Part shown: piece by piece, positions 25,940 through 34,365 of the stretch
How positions within the stretch are numbered: the first letter of the stretch is position 1
Layout of the letters: every line of letters begins with the position of its first letter
NCBI RefSeq assembly: GCF_000025625.1
Contig: NC_013922.1
Span: forward strand, 62,001 to 126,000
DNA length: 64,000 bases
Reading direction: 5' to 3'
Origin: Natrialba magadii ATCC 43099
GTDB lineage: Archaea > Halobacteriota > Halobacteria > Halobacteriales > Natrialbaceae
Translations under genes and position numbers: made by a program
The notes under the pieces: generated by a model
Told to the model about the DNA's origin: nothing
Database searches by the model: none
Seen by the model: the letters and a program-made list of their open reading frames with translations, nothing else

Positions 25940-27097
25940 ATGAATATCGCTGATATCGCCAGCCAGGACTACATCGAGGTTGATGTCGGAACGCGGATGG
26001 GCAAAGTCCGTTCGACGTTCGAGGACGGCAACCCCAAGGGAATTATCGTTACGAACGACGGGGACTACGAGGGCGTCATCAGCGAGCGGGAGGTCCTCCA
26101 ATCTCACGTCGAGGACGACGCGAAGGTCGCAGCACTCACGAAACCGAGTCGAAACACGCCTTCCCCGAAGGTCGACCGACAGGAAGACGTGCGAGAAACC
26201 GCACGCGTGCTTATCGAGGGCAACGCCAAGGTCGCACCGGTGTTCGAAAACGACGACCTCTGGGGTGTCATCACTGACGACGCGATTCTCGAGGCGGTAC
26301 TCGAGAACCTGGACACGCTCACCGTCGAGGATATCTACACGTCCGACCCGGTGACGTTACAGGAGGACGACGGCATCGGCAAGGCGATCAACCACCTCCG
26401 TGAGCACGGCATCTCACGAATTCCGGTGTTGAACGACAACGGCTACCTCACCGGCGTGGTTACGACCCACGACATCGCGGACTTCGTCATCCGGAAGAAT
26501 CACACGATGACGACGGGCGACCGGGTTGGCGATTCGCAGCGTCTGCTCGACGTGCCGATCTACGACATCATGAACAGCCCGGTCGTGACGACCACGCTCG
26601 ACGCCACCGCGAAGGAGGCCGTCGAGCGGATGCTCGACCAGGACTACGCGGGACTGATGGTCACGCCAGAAGACGATGACCGGGTCGTCATCGGCGTCAT
26701 CACCAAGACGGACATCCTCCGTGCACTCACGTTCACCGAGGAAGAGCGCATGGACGTCCAGATTACGAACATCTCGCTGCTCGACACGATTACTCGAGAA
26801 AGCATCGTCGAGAGCATCCAGGATGTCTCGGACAAGTACGCGGATATGCAGGTGTTCCATGCGCACGTCCGCTTCAAGGAGCACAAAGAGAAGCTCCGGG
26901 GGACGCCGCTGGTGCACTGTCAGATCCGGCTCCGAACGAACAAAGGCCAGGTCGCCGGCACGGGCGAGGGTTACGGTGCGGAGAACGCCTTCCGCGTTGC
27001 ACTCGACAAACTCGAGCGCAACGTCCTCGAGGTCAAGGGCGTGACGAGCGACGAGGAGTACCGCGGGCAGCTGCTTCGGAAGCTGAACGAACTGTAA
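25940..27097 (+). CDS. four-CBS protein with C-terminal HPF/S30AE-like domain
   Basis: 385 aa from ATG 25940; the upstream in-frame ATG at 25871 overlaps the promoter region. Four CBS repeats cover residues ~3-275 (e.g. DYEGVISEREVL, DLWGVITDDAILEA, GYLTGVVTTHDIADFV, VVIGVITKTDILRAL), which bind adenosyl ligands. The C-terminal ~100 residues (VFHAHVRFKEHKEKLRGTP, CQIRLRTNKGQVAGTGEG, AFRVALDKLERNVLE) resemble the ribosome-hibernation factor S30AE fold. This suggests an energy-sensing ribosome-associated regulator, by inference from family roles. Confidence 0.88.
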   Translation: MNIADIASQDYIEVDVGTRMGKVRSTFEDGNPKGIIVTNDGDYEGVISEREVLQSHVEDDAKVAALTKPSRNTPSPKVDRQEDVRETARVLIEGNAKVAPVFENDDLWGVITDDAILEAVLENLDTLTVEDIYTSDPVTLQEDDGIGKAINHLREHGISRIPVLNDNGYLTGVVTTHDIADFVIRKNHTMTTGDRVGDSQRLLDVPIYDIMNSPVVTTTLDATAKEAVERMLDQDYAGLMVTPEDDDRVVIGVITKTDILRALTFTEEERMDVQITNISLLDTITRESIVESIQDVSDKYADMQVFHAHVRFKEHKEKLRGTPLVHCQIRLRTNKGQVAGTGEGYGAENAFRVALDKLERNVLEVKGVTSDEEYRGQLLRKLNEL

Positions 27098-27264
27098 GTT
27101 CCCAACAGCTGCGTTATTCCTCTGCGTCGCTTCCTCGTCTTTTGCGTGTGATGACGGGTTTCACATCGCGGTGATGAATTCCGCGTAGTAGTGGCGAGCC
27201 ACAGCCTGCTGATGGATTATATAACCGTAACTCACTTTCTCAGTAGTTGAACTCTCCAGGTGCC

Positions 27265-27270
27265 TATAAT
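27265..27270 (+). promoter_or_regulatory. TATA box of the secreted protease gene
   Basis: TATAAT lies 28 nt before ATG 27298, placing the transcription start at or next to the start codon (leaderless). It supports 27298 rather than the upstream in-frame ATG at 27286. A second AT-rich box (TTATATAA, about 27215-27222) lies further up. Confidence 0.5.
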
Positions 27271-27297
27271 CATAACCGATAGCAAGTGTGGTGTGTC

Positions 27298-28506
27298 ATG
27301 GCAGACAACACCACACGTCGAACGGTACTGGCTGGAACAGCGGCGGGGCTCGGACTACTCACGGTCGGAACGGTAGCGGCGGACGAAGAACAGGTGCGGT
27401 ACGTCGTCACCGGTGGGAGCCCACAGCAACTCGAGCGCGAGGGGTTCACGGTCGTCCACGAAATCTCGGACGCGAACGTCTATCTCATCCTCGGTCCCGA
27501 GGATGCAGATCCGACGAGCGTCGACGGCGTCAACAGCGCTTTCGAGGACTTCACGTACGAACTCGACGTTGCCGACGAGCCAACCGAGGCGCCGACGGGT
27601 GAGCTCGAAGACGAACAGTGGGACAAAGACCTGATCAACGCGTTCGACGCGCACGATCACGCGACGGGTGCGGACACTCGTATCGGCATCATCGACACCG
27701 GCGTCCACGACGGCCATCCCGATCTGGGGAACGTCGATGTCGACGCCAGTCGGACGTTCATCGACTGGGAGGAGTCGGACCACACGGGCGACGTGCAGTA
27801 CCACGGCACCCACGTCGCCGGCATCGCTGCAGCGACTGGTTCCGAAGGCGTGACCGGCGTTGCGCCGGATGCAGAGATTGTCTCACTCCGTGTCTTCCCG
27901 TCGGAAGGACCCCTCCTCGCCAGCGTTGGAGACACCCTCCTGGCGCTCGATCATGCCGCAGAACAGGGCCTCGATGTCGTGAATATGAGCATCGGCAGTG
28001 CGCCACAGCCGCCTGAAGAGAATCAGGAGGGGTATCGCATCGCTCGCCAGCAGGTCGTCCGAAGCGTCACCCAGCGGGGAACGTCCGTCGTCGTGAGCGC
28101 TGGCAACGACAGCCAGAACCTCCAGCAGGGCGGCTGGATCAGTCTCTGGGGAAGTATCCCCCGTGCGTCGTCCATCAGCGCGACCACGGAAGCCGACGAA
28201 CTCGCAGACTTTTCGAACTACGGCGCGAACGAAATCTCGGTCGGTGCGCCTGGTGACATGATCCTCTCGACGTTCGACCCGGACAACGAGGCGCTTCCCG
28301 GTACCGAGTACGCGAGCGCATCCGGGACCTCCATGTCCGCCCCACAGGTCGCCGGCCTCGTCGGCCTCGTCCGCGAACTCGATCCGAACGCCAACGTAAA
28401 TCAGGTCGAAAACGCGATCGAACGCGGTGCGACGGGCGACGGCCGCGACGATCCTGAGACCGGTGCCGGTCGCATCGACGCACTCGAGACGGTCGACCTC
28501 CTGTAA
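27298..28506 (+). CDS. secreted subtilisin-like serine protease (halolysin-like)
   Basis: 402 aa from ATG 27298. The N-terminus is a Tat signal (NTTRRTVLAGTAAGLGLLTV). A propeptide of ~75 residues follows. The S8 catalytic domain carries Asp in IGIIDTGVHDGHPDL, His in YHGTHVAGIAA, oxyanion Asn in VVVSAGND and Ser in SGTSMSAPQVAG, so it should be active. The C-terminal extension typical of classical halolysins is absent, as the protein ends soon after the catalytic domain. It is expected to be exported folded and self-processed in the medium. Confidence 0.92.
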   Translation: MADNTTRRTVLAGTAAGLGLLTVGTVAADEEQVRYVVTGGSPQQLEREGFTVVHEISDANVYLILGPEDADPTSVDGVNSAFEDFTYELDVADEPTEAPTGELEDEQWDKDLINAFDAHDHATGADTRIGIIDTGVHDGHPDLGNVDVDASRTFIDWEESDHTGDVQYHGTHVAGIAAATGSEGVTGVAPDAEIVSLRVFPSEGPLLASVGDTLLALDHAAEQGLDVVNMSIGSAPQPPEENQEGYRIARQQVVRSVTQRGTSVVVSAGNDSQNLQQGGWISLWGSIPRASSISATTEADELADFSNYGANEISVGAPGDMILSTFDPDNEALPGTEYASASGTSMSAPQVAGLVGLVRELDPNANVNQVENAIERGATGDGRDDPETGAGRIDALETVDLL

Positions 28507-28637
28507 CCGATCACCCTACCGCTGCGATCCGCGAACCGATCGGCCGCTCGCTTCTTTCGTGTTCTTCTGGGATTCCTACCGCACAGACCTGACAGCCGAA
28601 CACAAAGTCTATTAGCGATGGCTGTGGCCTCTGCTGT

Positions 28638-29567
28638 ATGGCCGCCATCGAACTGCGCGGCGTCACGAAACGCTACGAGCGGCGCGGCCTCCTTCGTAGC
28701 AACTCCGTGACTGCCCTCCACGACGTCGACCTGGCCGTCGAAGACGGCGAGATATTCGGCTTTCTCGGCCCCAACGGGGCCGGCAAGTCGACCGCGATTG
28801 ACATCATGCTCGACTACGTCCAGCCGACCAGCGGTGCCGTCCGCGTGCTCGGCCACGACGTCCAGACCAACAGCGTCGCCATCCGGGAACGGACCGGCGT
28901 CCTCCCCGACGGCTACGACGCCGTCGGGGAGCGCACCGGCCGCGAACACGTCGAACTCGCCATCGAGGCCAAGGGCACCAACGACGACCCCGAGGACCTC
29001 TTGGAACGCGTCGACATGCTCGGCCCCGACAGCTACCCCGTCGAGCAGTACTCGAAGGGGATGGCCCAGCGACTCATGCTCGCGATGGCCCTCGTCGGCA
29101 ACCCCGACCTGCTCATCCTCGACGAACCCTCGACCGGCCTCGACCCCAACGGCGCACGCACCATGCGCCGCATCGTCCGCGAGGAGAACGACCGCGGCGC
29201 GACCGTCTTCTTCTCGAGTCACATCTTAGAACAGGTCGAGGCCGTCTGCGACCGCGTTGGCATCCTCGACGGCGGCGAACTCGTCACCGTCGACAGCATC
29301 GACCGCCTGCGCGAAACGATCGGCGGGACTGCACGGGTGACACTCGAGTGCTCGCAGGTTCCGGACGGTGCCCCTGATCGCATTGCTGCGATCGATGGCG
29401 TCGCCTCGGTGGAGACGAACGGGACGAAGATTCAGGTGGCCTGTGCGAATCGTGCGAAGGCACCCGTCATCGCGGCGTGTCACGACTCGGCGACGGTGAC
29501 GAACGTGTCGACGACGGAGCCGTCGCTAGAGGATCTCTTCGCGACGGTGACCGGAGGTGGCGCATGA
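28638..29567 (+). CDS. ABC transporter ATP-binding protein (ABC-2 export type)
   Basis: 309 aa. Walker A is GPNGAGKST, Walker B LLILDEPSTGLDP, the signature YSKGMAQRL (a YSKGM variant common in this branch) and the switch His is in SSHILEQV. A C-terminal ~80-residue domain follows the ATPase, as in NatA/CcmA-like exporters. Its stop overlaps the permease start by 4 bp (ATGA). The two genes form a typical two-component exporter, energising release of a drug, ion or lipid-like substrate; the substrate is unknown. Confidence 0.92.
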   Translation: MAAIELRGVTKRYERRGLLRSNSVTALHDVDLAVEDGEIFGFLGPNGAGKSTAIDIMLDYVQPTSGAVRVLGHDVQTNSVAIRERTGVLPDGYDAVGERTGREHVELAIEAKGTNDDPEDLLERVDMLGPDSYPVEQYSKGMAQRLMLAMALVGNPDLLILDEPSTGLDPNGARTMRRIVREENDRGATVFFSSHILEQVEAVCDRVGILDGGELVTVDSIDRLRETIGGTARVTLECSQVPDGAPDRIAAIDGVASVETNGTKIQVACANRAKAPVIAACHDSATVTNVSTTEPSLEDLFATVTGGGA

Positions 29568-30415
29568 GTCAGCCGGGATTCCTCGAGCGACTGCTGCTAT
29601 TCGCCCGCGAGGACATTCGGGATTCGGTTCGCGAGCGCCAGGCGCACCTCCTGATCGCCATTTTCGCGCTCGTCGGTGGCGGACTCGCCTACGCCGCGGG
29701 CCAGCAGGTCCAGCGCTGGGCGAATCGGGAAGGGGAGTTCGTCGTCGAACTAATGCCACAACTGCTCGGCCCGCTCATGTTTCTCGTCCCGCTGGTTGCG
29801 CTCGGCGTGGTCGCGCCGGCAATCGTCGAGAAGCGCTCGACGGGGGCGCTGACGGTGTTGCTTAGCCTGCCGTTCTCGCGATGGGTGGTCGTTCTGGGAA
29901 CGCTTATCGGCCGAGTGGTCGTCATCACGACGTCAGCGCTGGCCGCGATCGTGATCGCAATTCCGATCGCCGCGCTGTTCGGCGTCTCGGTCGATCCCAC
30001 GCAGGTGGCTGCAGGTGTCTTCGCGATTGTCCTCCTCACGGTGACGTTTACCGCAATTTCGGTGTCGATTTCGGCGGTCTCACAAACGTCGACGCGGGCG
30101 TCGTTTGCCGCCATTTTCGCGTACGTCCTCTTCGTATTCCAGCTCTGGTCGATCATCCCGGTCTACGTCCTCTCGGGCTTCCAGATGCCCGAGACGACCC
30201 CTGGCTGGGGAGAGGTGCTCAGCGCGTTGAATCCGATGGCCGCGTTCAGTAACCTGCTCGCGGCGATTCCGGAACTGGCTGATATCGGACTTCACGGAAC
30301 CGCGGAGAATCCGGCGATCTACGAACAGCCGGCTGTCGCACTCCTCATCTTGCTCGCGTGGATCGTGGTGCCGATCGGTGCGAGCTACCTGCGATTCCGG
30401 ACGACCGACCTCTGA
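29564..30415 (+). CDS. ABC-2 type permease partner
   Basis: 283 aa from ATG 29564, coupled to the ATPase by a 4-bp overlap. There are six hydrophobic segments with an ABC-2 pattern: an N-terminal cytoplasmic helix (FAREDIRDSVRERQ), a large extracytoplasmic loop, EKRSTGALTVLLSLPFSRW after the second helix (the conserved cytoplasmic coupling motif) and a final TM near the C-terminus. It forms the membrane channel of the exporter. Confidence 0.9.
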   Translation: MSQPGFLERLLLFAREDIRDSVRERQAHLLIAIFALVGGGLAYAAGQQVQRWANREGEFVVELMPQLLGPLMFLVPLVALGVVAPAIVEKRSTGALTVLLSLPFSRWVVVLGTLIGRVVVITTSALAAIVIAIPIAALFGVSVDPTQVAAGVFAIVLLTVTFTAISVSISAVSQTSTRASFAAIFAYVLFVFQLWSIIPVYVLSGFQMPETTPGWGEVLSALNPMAAFSNLLAAIPELADIGLHGTAENPAIYEQPAVALLILLAWIVVPIGASYLRFRTTDL

Positions 30416-30441
30416 TCTGTCGGGTTCGACCGGTTTCTGCA

Positions 30442-31692
30442 CTACCCGTCGCTTTGCTCCGCTGTGTCCGATCCAGCACGGGACTCCCGAAGCGGCGGTT
30501 TCGACTTGTACGTCAGCGCCCGCCAGAGCCACTCCATCGGCCCGTACCGGAAGTACCGCAGCCACAGCACCGACAGCGGCACCTGCACCGCCCAGATGGC
30601 GACGACAATGGCGAGCAGTTCGACCCGCGTGACCGCGCCGAACAGGCCGAGGCCGTGGCCGTAGAAGATGGACGTGGCGAGCACCGTCTGCAGGAGGTAG
30701 TTACTGAACGCGGTGCGGCCGACGGCGGCGAACGACCGGGTTGCGAGGCCGTCGGGTCGCCACTGACAGAACCACATCACGAGTGCGAGGTAGGCAGCAG
30801 CGAGCGGGAGGCTGCCCCAGTAGTTGAACTGCCGCCAGAGGAGCGCGCCCTCGACGCCCCAGTCGTGGGCGTGGATGTAGGCGACGCCAGCCAGGATCAC
30901 GACAAGGCCACTGACCGCGCCGACGGCTGCCAGCCGGGCGTAGAATCGTGCGGACCGCTCGTTCGTCAGCACGCCCCACTTGAACAGCGCCATCCCGAGG
31001 AGCATCACGCCACCGACGCGCCAGGCGGTGTAGCCGACAAAGTCAGTGGTTTGGCGGCGGAACGACGTCGACGCACGGTGGTCGAACTGCTCAATCCAGC
31101 CGCTTCTGTAGGTCTCGACTTCAGCGCGGAGAACTGACTCGGCCGGCCGCCACGTATCCGCGACCGTGCTTGGGTCTGCCGTCAGCGCCGCCAGTATCTC
31201 GAGAAGCGACGGCACTGCGATGAGCCCGATTCCGATTGCTGACAGGGTTCGGGCCGGAAGGTCTCGGAGGACGAGGACACCGAACGCGCACGCGCCGTAC
31301 GCCACGAGGATGTCGCCGTACCACAGCAAGTAGGCGTGGGCGAGTCCGAACAGCACGAGCCAGCCGAAGCGACGCGCCGACAGCACGGTCGCAGCGTGCT
31401 CCGTCGATTTCGACCGGACACTCTGCGTGAACAGGCTGATGCCGGCTCCGAACAGCAAGGTGAACAGCGTGATGAACTTCTGCTGGGCGAAAACGTGCGT
31501 GCCGAACCAGGCCCAGTAGTTCCAACCGGTGAACTCGCCGTGCACCGTCGGATTCGACAGCGTCGCCTCTGGCATCGCAAACAGCCAGATGTTGACGAGC
31601 AAAATCCCAAGCAAGGCAACCCCGCGCAGCGCATCGAGGGCGACAATCCGTTCCGAGGGCGGTGTCGGTCCGTCCTCGGCGCGTTCACTCAT
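30442..31692 (-). CDS. DUF418 membrane protein (YeiB-like)
   Basis: 416 aa with about ten membrane helices. The N-terminal IVALDALRGVALLGILLVNIW is the family hallmark and is shared with heparan-N-acetyltransferase/acyltransferase-like membrane proteins. LFTLLFGAGISLF is conserved. The C-terminal half contains the DUF418 core (WGSLPLAAAYLALV, GRTAFSNYLLQTV, GPMEWLWRALTY). Function not established; a role in membrane acyl transfer is suggested by the fold. It lies 57 bp after radB on the same strand. Confidence 0.9.
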   Translation of the reverse strand: MSERAEDGPTPPSERIVALDALRGVALLGILLVNIWLFAMPEATLSNPTVHGEFTGWNYWAWFGTHVFAQQKFITLFTLLFGAGISLFTQSVRSKSTEHAATVLSARRFGWLVLFGLAHAYLLWYGDILVAYGACAFGVLVLRDLPARTLSAIGIGLIAVPSLLEILAALTADPSTVADTWRPAESVLRAEVETYRSGWIEQFDHRASTSFRRQTTDFVGYTAWRVGGVMLLGMALFKWGVLTNERSARFYARLAAVGAVSGLVVILAGVAYIHAHDWGVEGALLWRQFNYWGSLPLAAAYLALVMWFCQWRPDGLATRSFAAVGRTAFSNYLLQTVLATSIFYGHGLGLFGAVTRVELLAIVVAIWAVQVPLSVLWLRYFRYGPMEWLWRALTYKSKPPLRESRAGSDTAEQSDG

Positions 31693-31749
31693 CGCTCATC
31701 TCTTTTCGTCTCACGACAAAAGCGGTGTGTCTTCGCGTCGCGTGGTTCG

Positions 31750-32577
31750 CTATCGCGACGCCGGCTCCGCCCCACCTTCGACACCCGAATCCGTAATCCG
31801 GAACTGCGAACTCTCACCCACCGGCTTCGACCGGTGCTTCTCGAGTGTCGCTCGTCGCTTGCCACCCCGGAACCGATCCAGTCGGAGCACGACACCGGTC
31901 CAGTGCTCGAGGGTGTTGCCACCGAGTGCGCGCGTGCGATCCGATTCGGGGTCCGAAAACACCTGATTCGTGAGGACGACCGCCAGATCGTACTTGCGCG
32001 CGAGCGAGAGCAGGTGTGTCACCTGCCGGGTAACACTTCGCAGCGCCTCGCCGTCGTTGCCCTCACCAGTCCGTTCGAGTCTGTAGAAGCCGGTCGCGCT
32101 GTCGAGGACGATCAGATCCGCGCGCTCGGCGAACTCCTCGGCGTCGCGGACGGCCTCTGCTTGCTCTTCGAAGTCGAGTGCGTCCTCGATGACGATTCGC
32201 GAGGCGACGGTTTCGACGTCCGGCGTGGGATCGGTGTCGCTTGAGTCTAGGTCGGACTCGAGTGTCCCGGGCCCGGGCCCGGGCCCGCCGTCTCTCGCGA
32301 CGGGGGTGTCACTGTCGGTGGCAGTGTCCGTGCCGGCCCCAGTGTTGCCGACGCGTGCGGTGAGCAACTGATCGAATCGGTCGACGGAGACGCCCTCGGT
32401 GTCGATGTAGACGACGGTCCCGCCCTCCACAGCGGTTTCGACGGCGGCTGAGAGCGCGAGATTCGTCTTGCCCGCGGCTGGCGGACCGTACAGTTGTGTC
32501 ACGGTCCCGCGTTCGAATCCCCCACCGAGTAACTCGTCGACCGGTCCACAACCGGTCGGAAGTGCCGCGTCGTTCAC
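31750..32577 (-). CDS. radB: DNA repair and recombination protein RadB
   Basis: 275 aa with GTG start 32577 (VNDAALPTGCGPVDELLGGG). The long upstream extension of the frame is unconserved and overlaps the divergent promoter. It is a RecA-family core: Walker A YGPPAAGKTN, Walker B DLIVLDSATGFYR, and C-terminal VVLTNQVFSD and GGNTLEHWTGVVLRLDR. A 45-residue Gly/Pro/Asp-rich insert (~75-122), encoded partly by a GGGCCC repeat at 32268-32288, makes it longer than the usual ~225-235 aa. RadB is a RadA paralogue that assists recombination. Confidence 0.93.
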   Translation of the reverse strand: MNDAALPTGCGPVDELLGGGFERGTVTQLYGPPAAGKTNLALSAAVETAVEGGTVVYIDTEGVSVDRFDQLLTARVGNTGAGTDTATDSDTPVARDGGPGPGPGTLESDLDSSDTDPTPDVETVASRIVIEDALDFEEQAEAVRDAEEFAERADLIVLDSATGFYRLERTGEGNDGEALRSVTRQVTHLLSLARKYDLAVVLTNQVFSDPESDRTRALGGNTLEHWTGVVLRLDRFRGGKRRATLEKHRSKPVGESSQFRITDSGVEGGAEPASR

Positions 32578-32661
32578 GGCCGTAGTTGGGTCTGTCCGGG
32601 CAAAAAGCCCCCGAAAACCGACCGTCGCGTGTTGACTGGCTGGCCGAATCGGTCGAACACG

Positions 32662-32667
32662 TTTATT
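32662..32667 (+). promoter_or_regulatory. TATA box deciding the start of the RuvC-like gene
   Basis: TTTATT lies 24-29 nt before GTG 32691. This is the spacing for a leaderless transcript and supports that start over the ATG at 32586. The radB promoter (CTTTTTGC on the minus strand, ~32604-32612) is in the same 113-bp divergent region. Confidence 0.5.
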
Positions 32668-32690
32668 CACATCCACAGCGAAGACTGCGT

Positions 32691-33476
32691 GTGATCGTCG
32701 TCGCGACAGCGGATTTCGAAGTCTATCACGGCGTCGTCAACGAACTCCGGGACCGTGGCACCGAGTTCACGACCGTCGAACTGGGCGCTGCACTGCCAGA
32801 ACAGACGGCCGTGGTCATCACGGACGCAGCCGCTGCTGGCGAGTTTGAGGGCCACCAGACCATCGTCGCCGACCCAGAGGACTCTCGCCGCGCGGTCGAC
32901 CAGGCGCTGACCGCGATGCGAGGGTCGGGCGGACGAATCATCGTCGGTGTCGACCCGGGCCGGAAACCCGGCATCGCCGTCCTCGACGGCGAAATGGTCG
33001 TTGCCGCGTTTCAGGTACCGATCGCCGACGCCGTCGACGTCATCCAGCAGGAGGTAAGCGACGCACCCGACCCCGTCGTCCGGATCGGTGACGGGGCGCG
33101 CCTCCAGAGTTCGAAACTCGTCAACGAACTCGAGGACGTCCGGGTCGAACTCGTCGACGAAACGGGGACGACGCCGTATCTTGGCACCGGCGGCCGCGGC
33201 ATGGAGGACGTGCTGGCCGCGGTGAACATCGCCCGACTCGAGGGTGAGGTGGTTGACGCGCGTGACATCGAGCCGACGGCTGGCGAGTTGCAGGTCATCA
33301 AGGACCGCTCGCGCGAACAGAGTCGAACGAATCGGGCAATCGACGACGTGCTCGCGCGTCGAGTTGCAGCGGGTGAGTTGACAATTGCGGAGGCGCTGGC
33401 CGAGCACCGGACTGGGGATGTGAACTCGGACAGTTCAGATGGGTCAGACGAGCAGACCGGCCAGGAGAGGACGTGA
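32691..33476 (+). CDS. RNase H-fold (RuvC-like) conserved protein
   Basis: 261 aa from GTG 32691. Residues ~78-100 read GGRIIVGVDPGRKPGIAVLD, the first strand-turn-strand with acidic residue of the RuvC/RNase H-like nuclease superfamily. A second acidic site could be in VRIGDGARLQ. DVRVELVDETGTTPYL and EDVLAAVNIAR occur where YqgF/RuvC-type proteins have their C-terminal acids. A helical region follows (NRAIDDVLARRVAAGELTIAEAL). Divergent location next to radB hints at a DNA repair or recombination role. I know of no characterised member. Confidence 0.7.
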   Translation: MIVVATADFEVYHGVVNELRDRGTEFTTVELGAALPEQTAVVITDAAAAGEFEGHQTIVADPEDSRRAVDQALTAMRGSGGRIIVGVDPGRKPGIAVLDGEMVVAAFQVPIADAVDVIQQEVSDAPDPVVRIGDGARLQSSKLVNELEDVRVELVDETGTTPYLGTGGRGMEDVLAAVNIARLEGEVVDARDIEPTAGELQVIKDRSREQSRTNRAIDDVLARRVAAGELTIAEALAEHRTGDVNSDSSDGSDEQTGQERT

Positions 33477-33570
33477 CTGTTGAGGAGTCGGCAACCGATA
33501 CGGATAGGGCTTCGTCAGGAACAGCGGACGGTACTCGAGAGCAAGCGTAGCAGAGACGGTTTGCTCGAGA

Positions 33571-34275
33571 TCACTGCGTAATCGAGGTCCAGATGTCTTG
33601 GACACGCGGCTGCGTGCTCACCCACCAGGCCCCAGCGCCGCCGACACAGCCGGCGAAGGCGAGCCAGCCGTCCGTCTCGCCGCCGGTGATGAGGAGCGCG
33701 ACCGTTCCGAGACCGACCGCGCCGGCGAACATGGTCGCTGGCTGTTCGTTCGTGAGCCGTGCAGCGAGATACAGGTAGCCGAGTCCGAACACCACCGAGG
33801 CCAGTACGTCGACGAGGAAGTGGACGCCGAGTGCGAGCCGCGAGAACGCGACGAGTCCGATGATGCTGGCTGCGGCGATTGTTCGCCTCTGGGCCGTCGA
33901 TCGGCGGCTCCAGATCGCGAGCGCGCCCCAGAGGACTGTCGCGGCCATCGTGTGTCCGCTCGGAAACCCGTCGCTCTCGCGGGGGACCGCCTGCAGCGAT
34001 TCGGGTGGGCGGGGGGAGCCAAACGCTGTCTTGAGCACCAGTGTGAGCGCGAGGCCACCAAGGACGACCGCCAGGACGAACGCGGTTCGATCCGGGAGCA
34101 GTTGGTTGGTGTCATTGGTACTGGTGGCCTGATAGGCTCCTGCGAGTGCGAACAGGCCGAGCACGCCGACGACGACGAACTCGTCGCCAAACAGTGCCGT
34201 CACCTCGAAGATGGGGACGGTCCACTCTGGGAGTGTGTTGCGTACGAGTTCGGTCACGCCGAGATTTCGGCTCAT
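33571..34275 (-). CDS. PAP2 superfamily membrane phosphatase
   Basis: 234 aa with six membrane helices. All three phosphatase signatures are present: K-x6-R-P (KTAFGSPRP), PSGH (GFPSGHTMAA) and SR-x5-H-x3-D (SRLALGVHFLVDV). It probably dephosphorylates a polyprenyl or lipid phosphate at the outer membrane face, such as dolichyl pyrophosphate recycling. Ninety bp separate it from the upstream M20 gene on the same strand, so cotranscription is possible but not required. Confidence 0.9.
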   Translation of the reverse strand: MSRNLGVTELVRNTLPEWTVPIFEVTALFGDEFVVVGVLGLFALAGAYQATSTNDTNQLLPDRTAFVLAVVLGGLALTLVLKTAFGSPRPPESLQAVPRESDGFPSGHTMAATVLWGALAIWSRRSTAQRRTIAAASIIGLVAFSRLALGVHFLVDVLASVVFGLGYLYLAARLTNEQPATMFAGAVGLGTVALLITGGETDGWLAFAGCVGGAGAWWVSTQPRVQDIWTSITQ

Positions 34276-34365
34276 GGGTGGCGTGTGGGTGCTCGAACTG
34301 CCTGCGTCTCGTCTCGCTGGTGTCGCTGGACCATCGTCGTGTCCGTCGATACGAGCGCCGTGACG

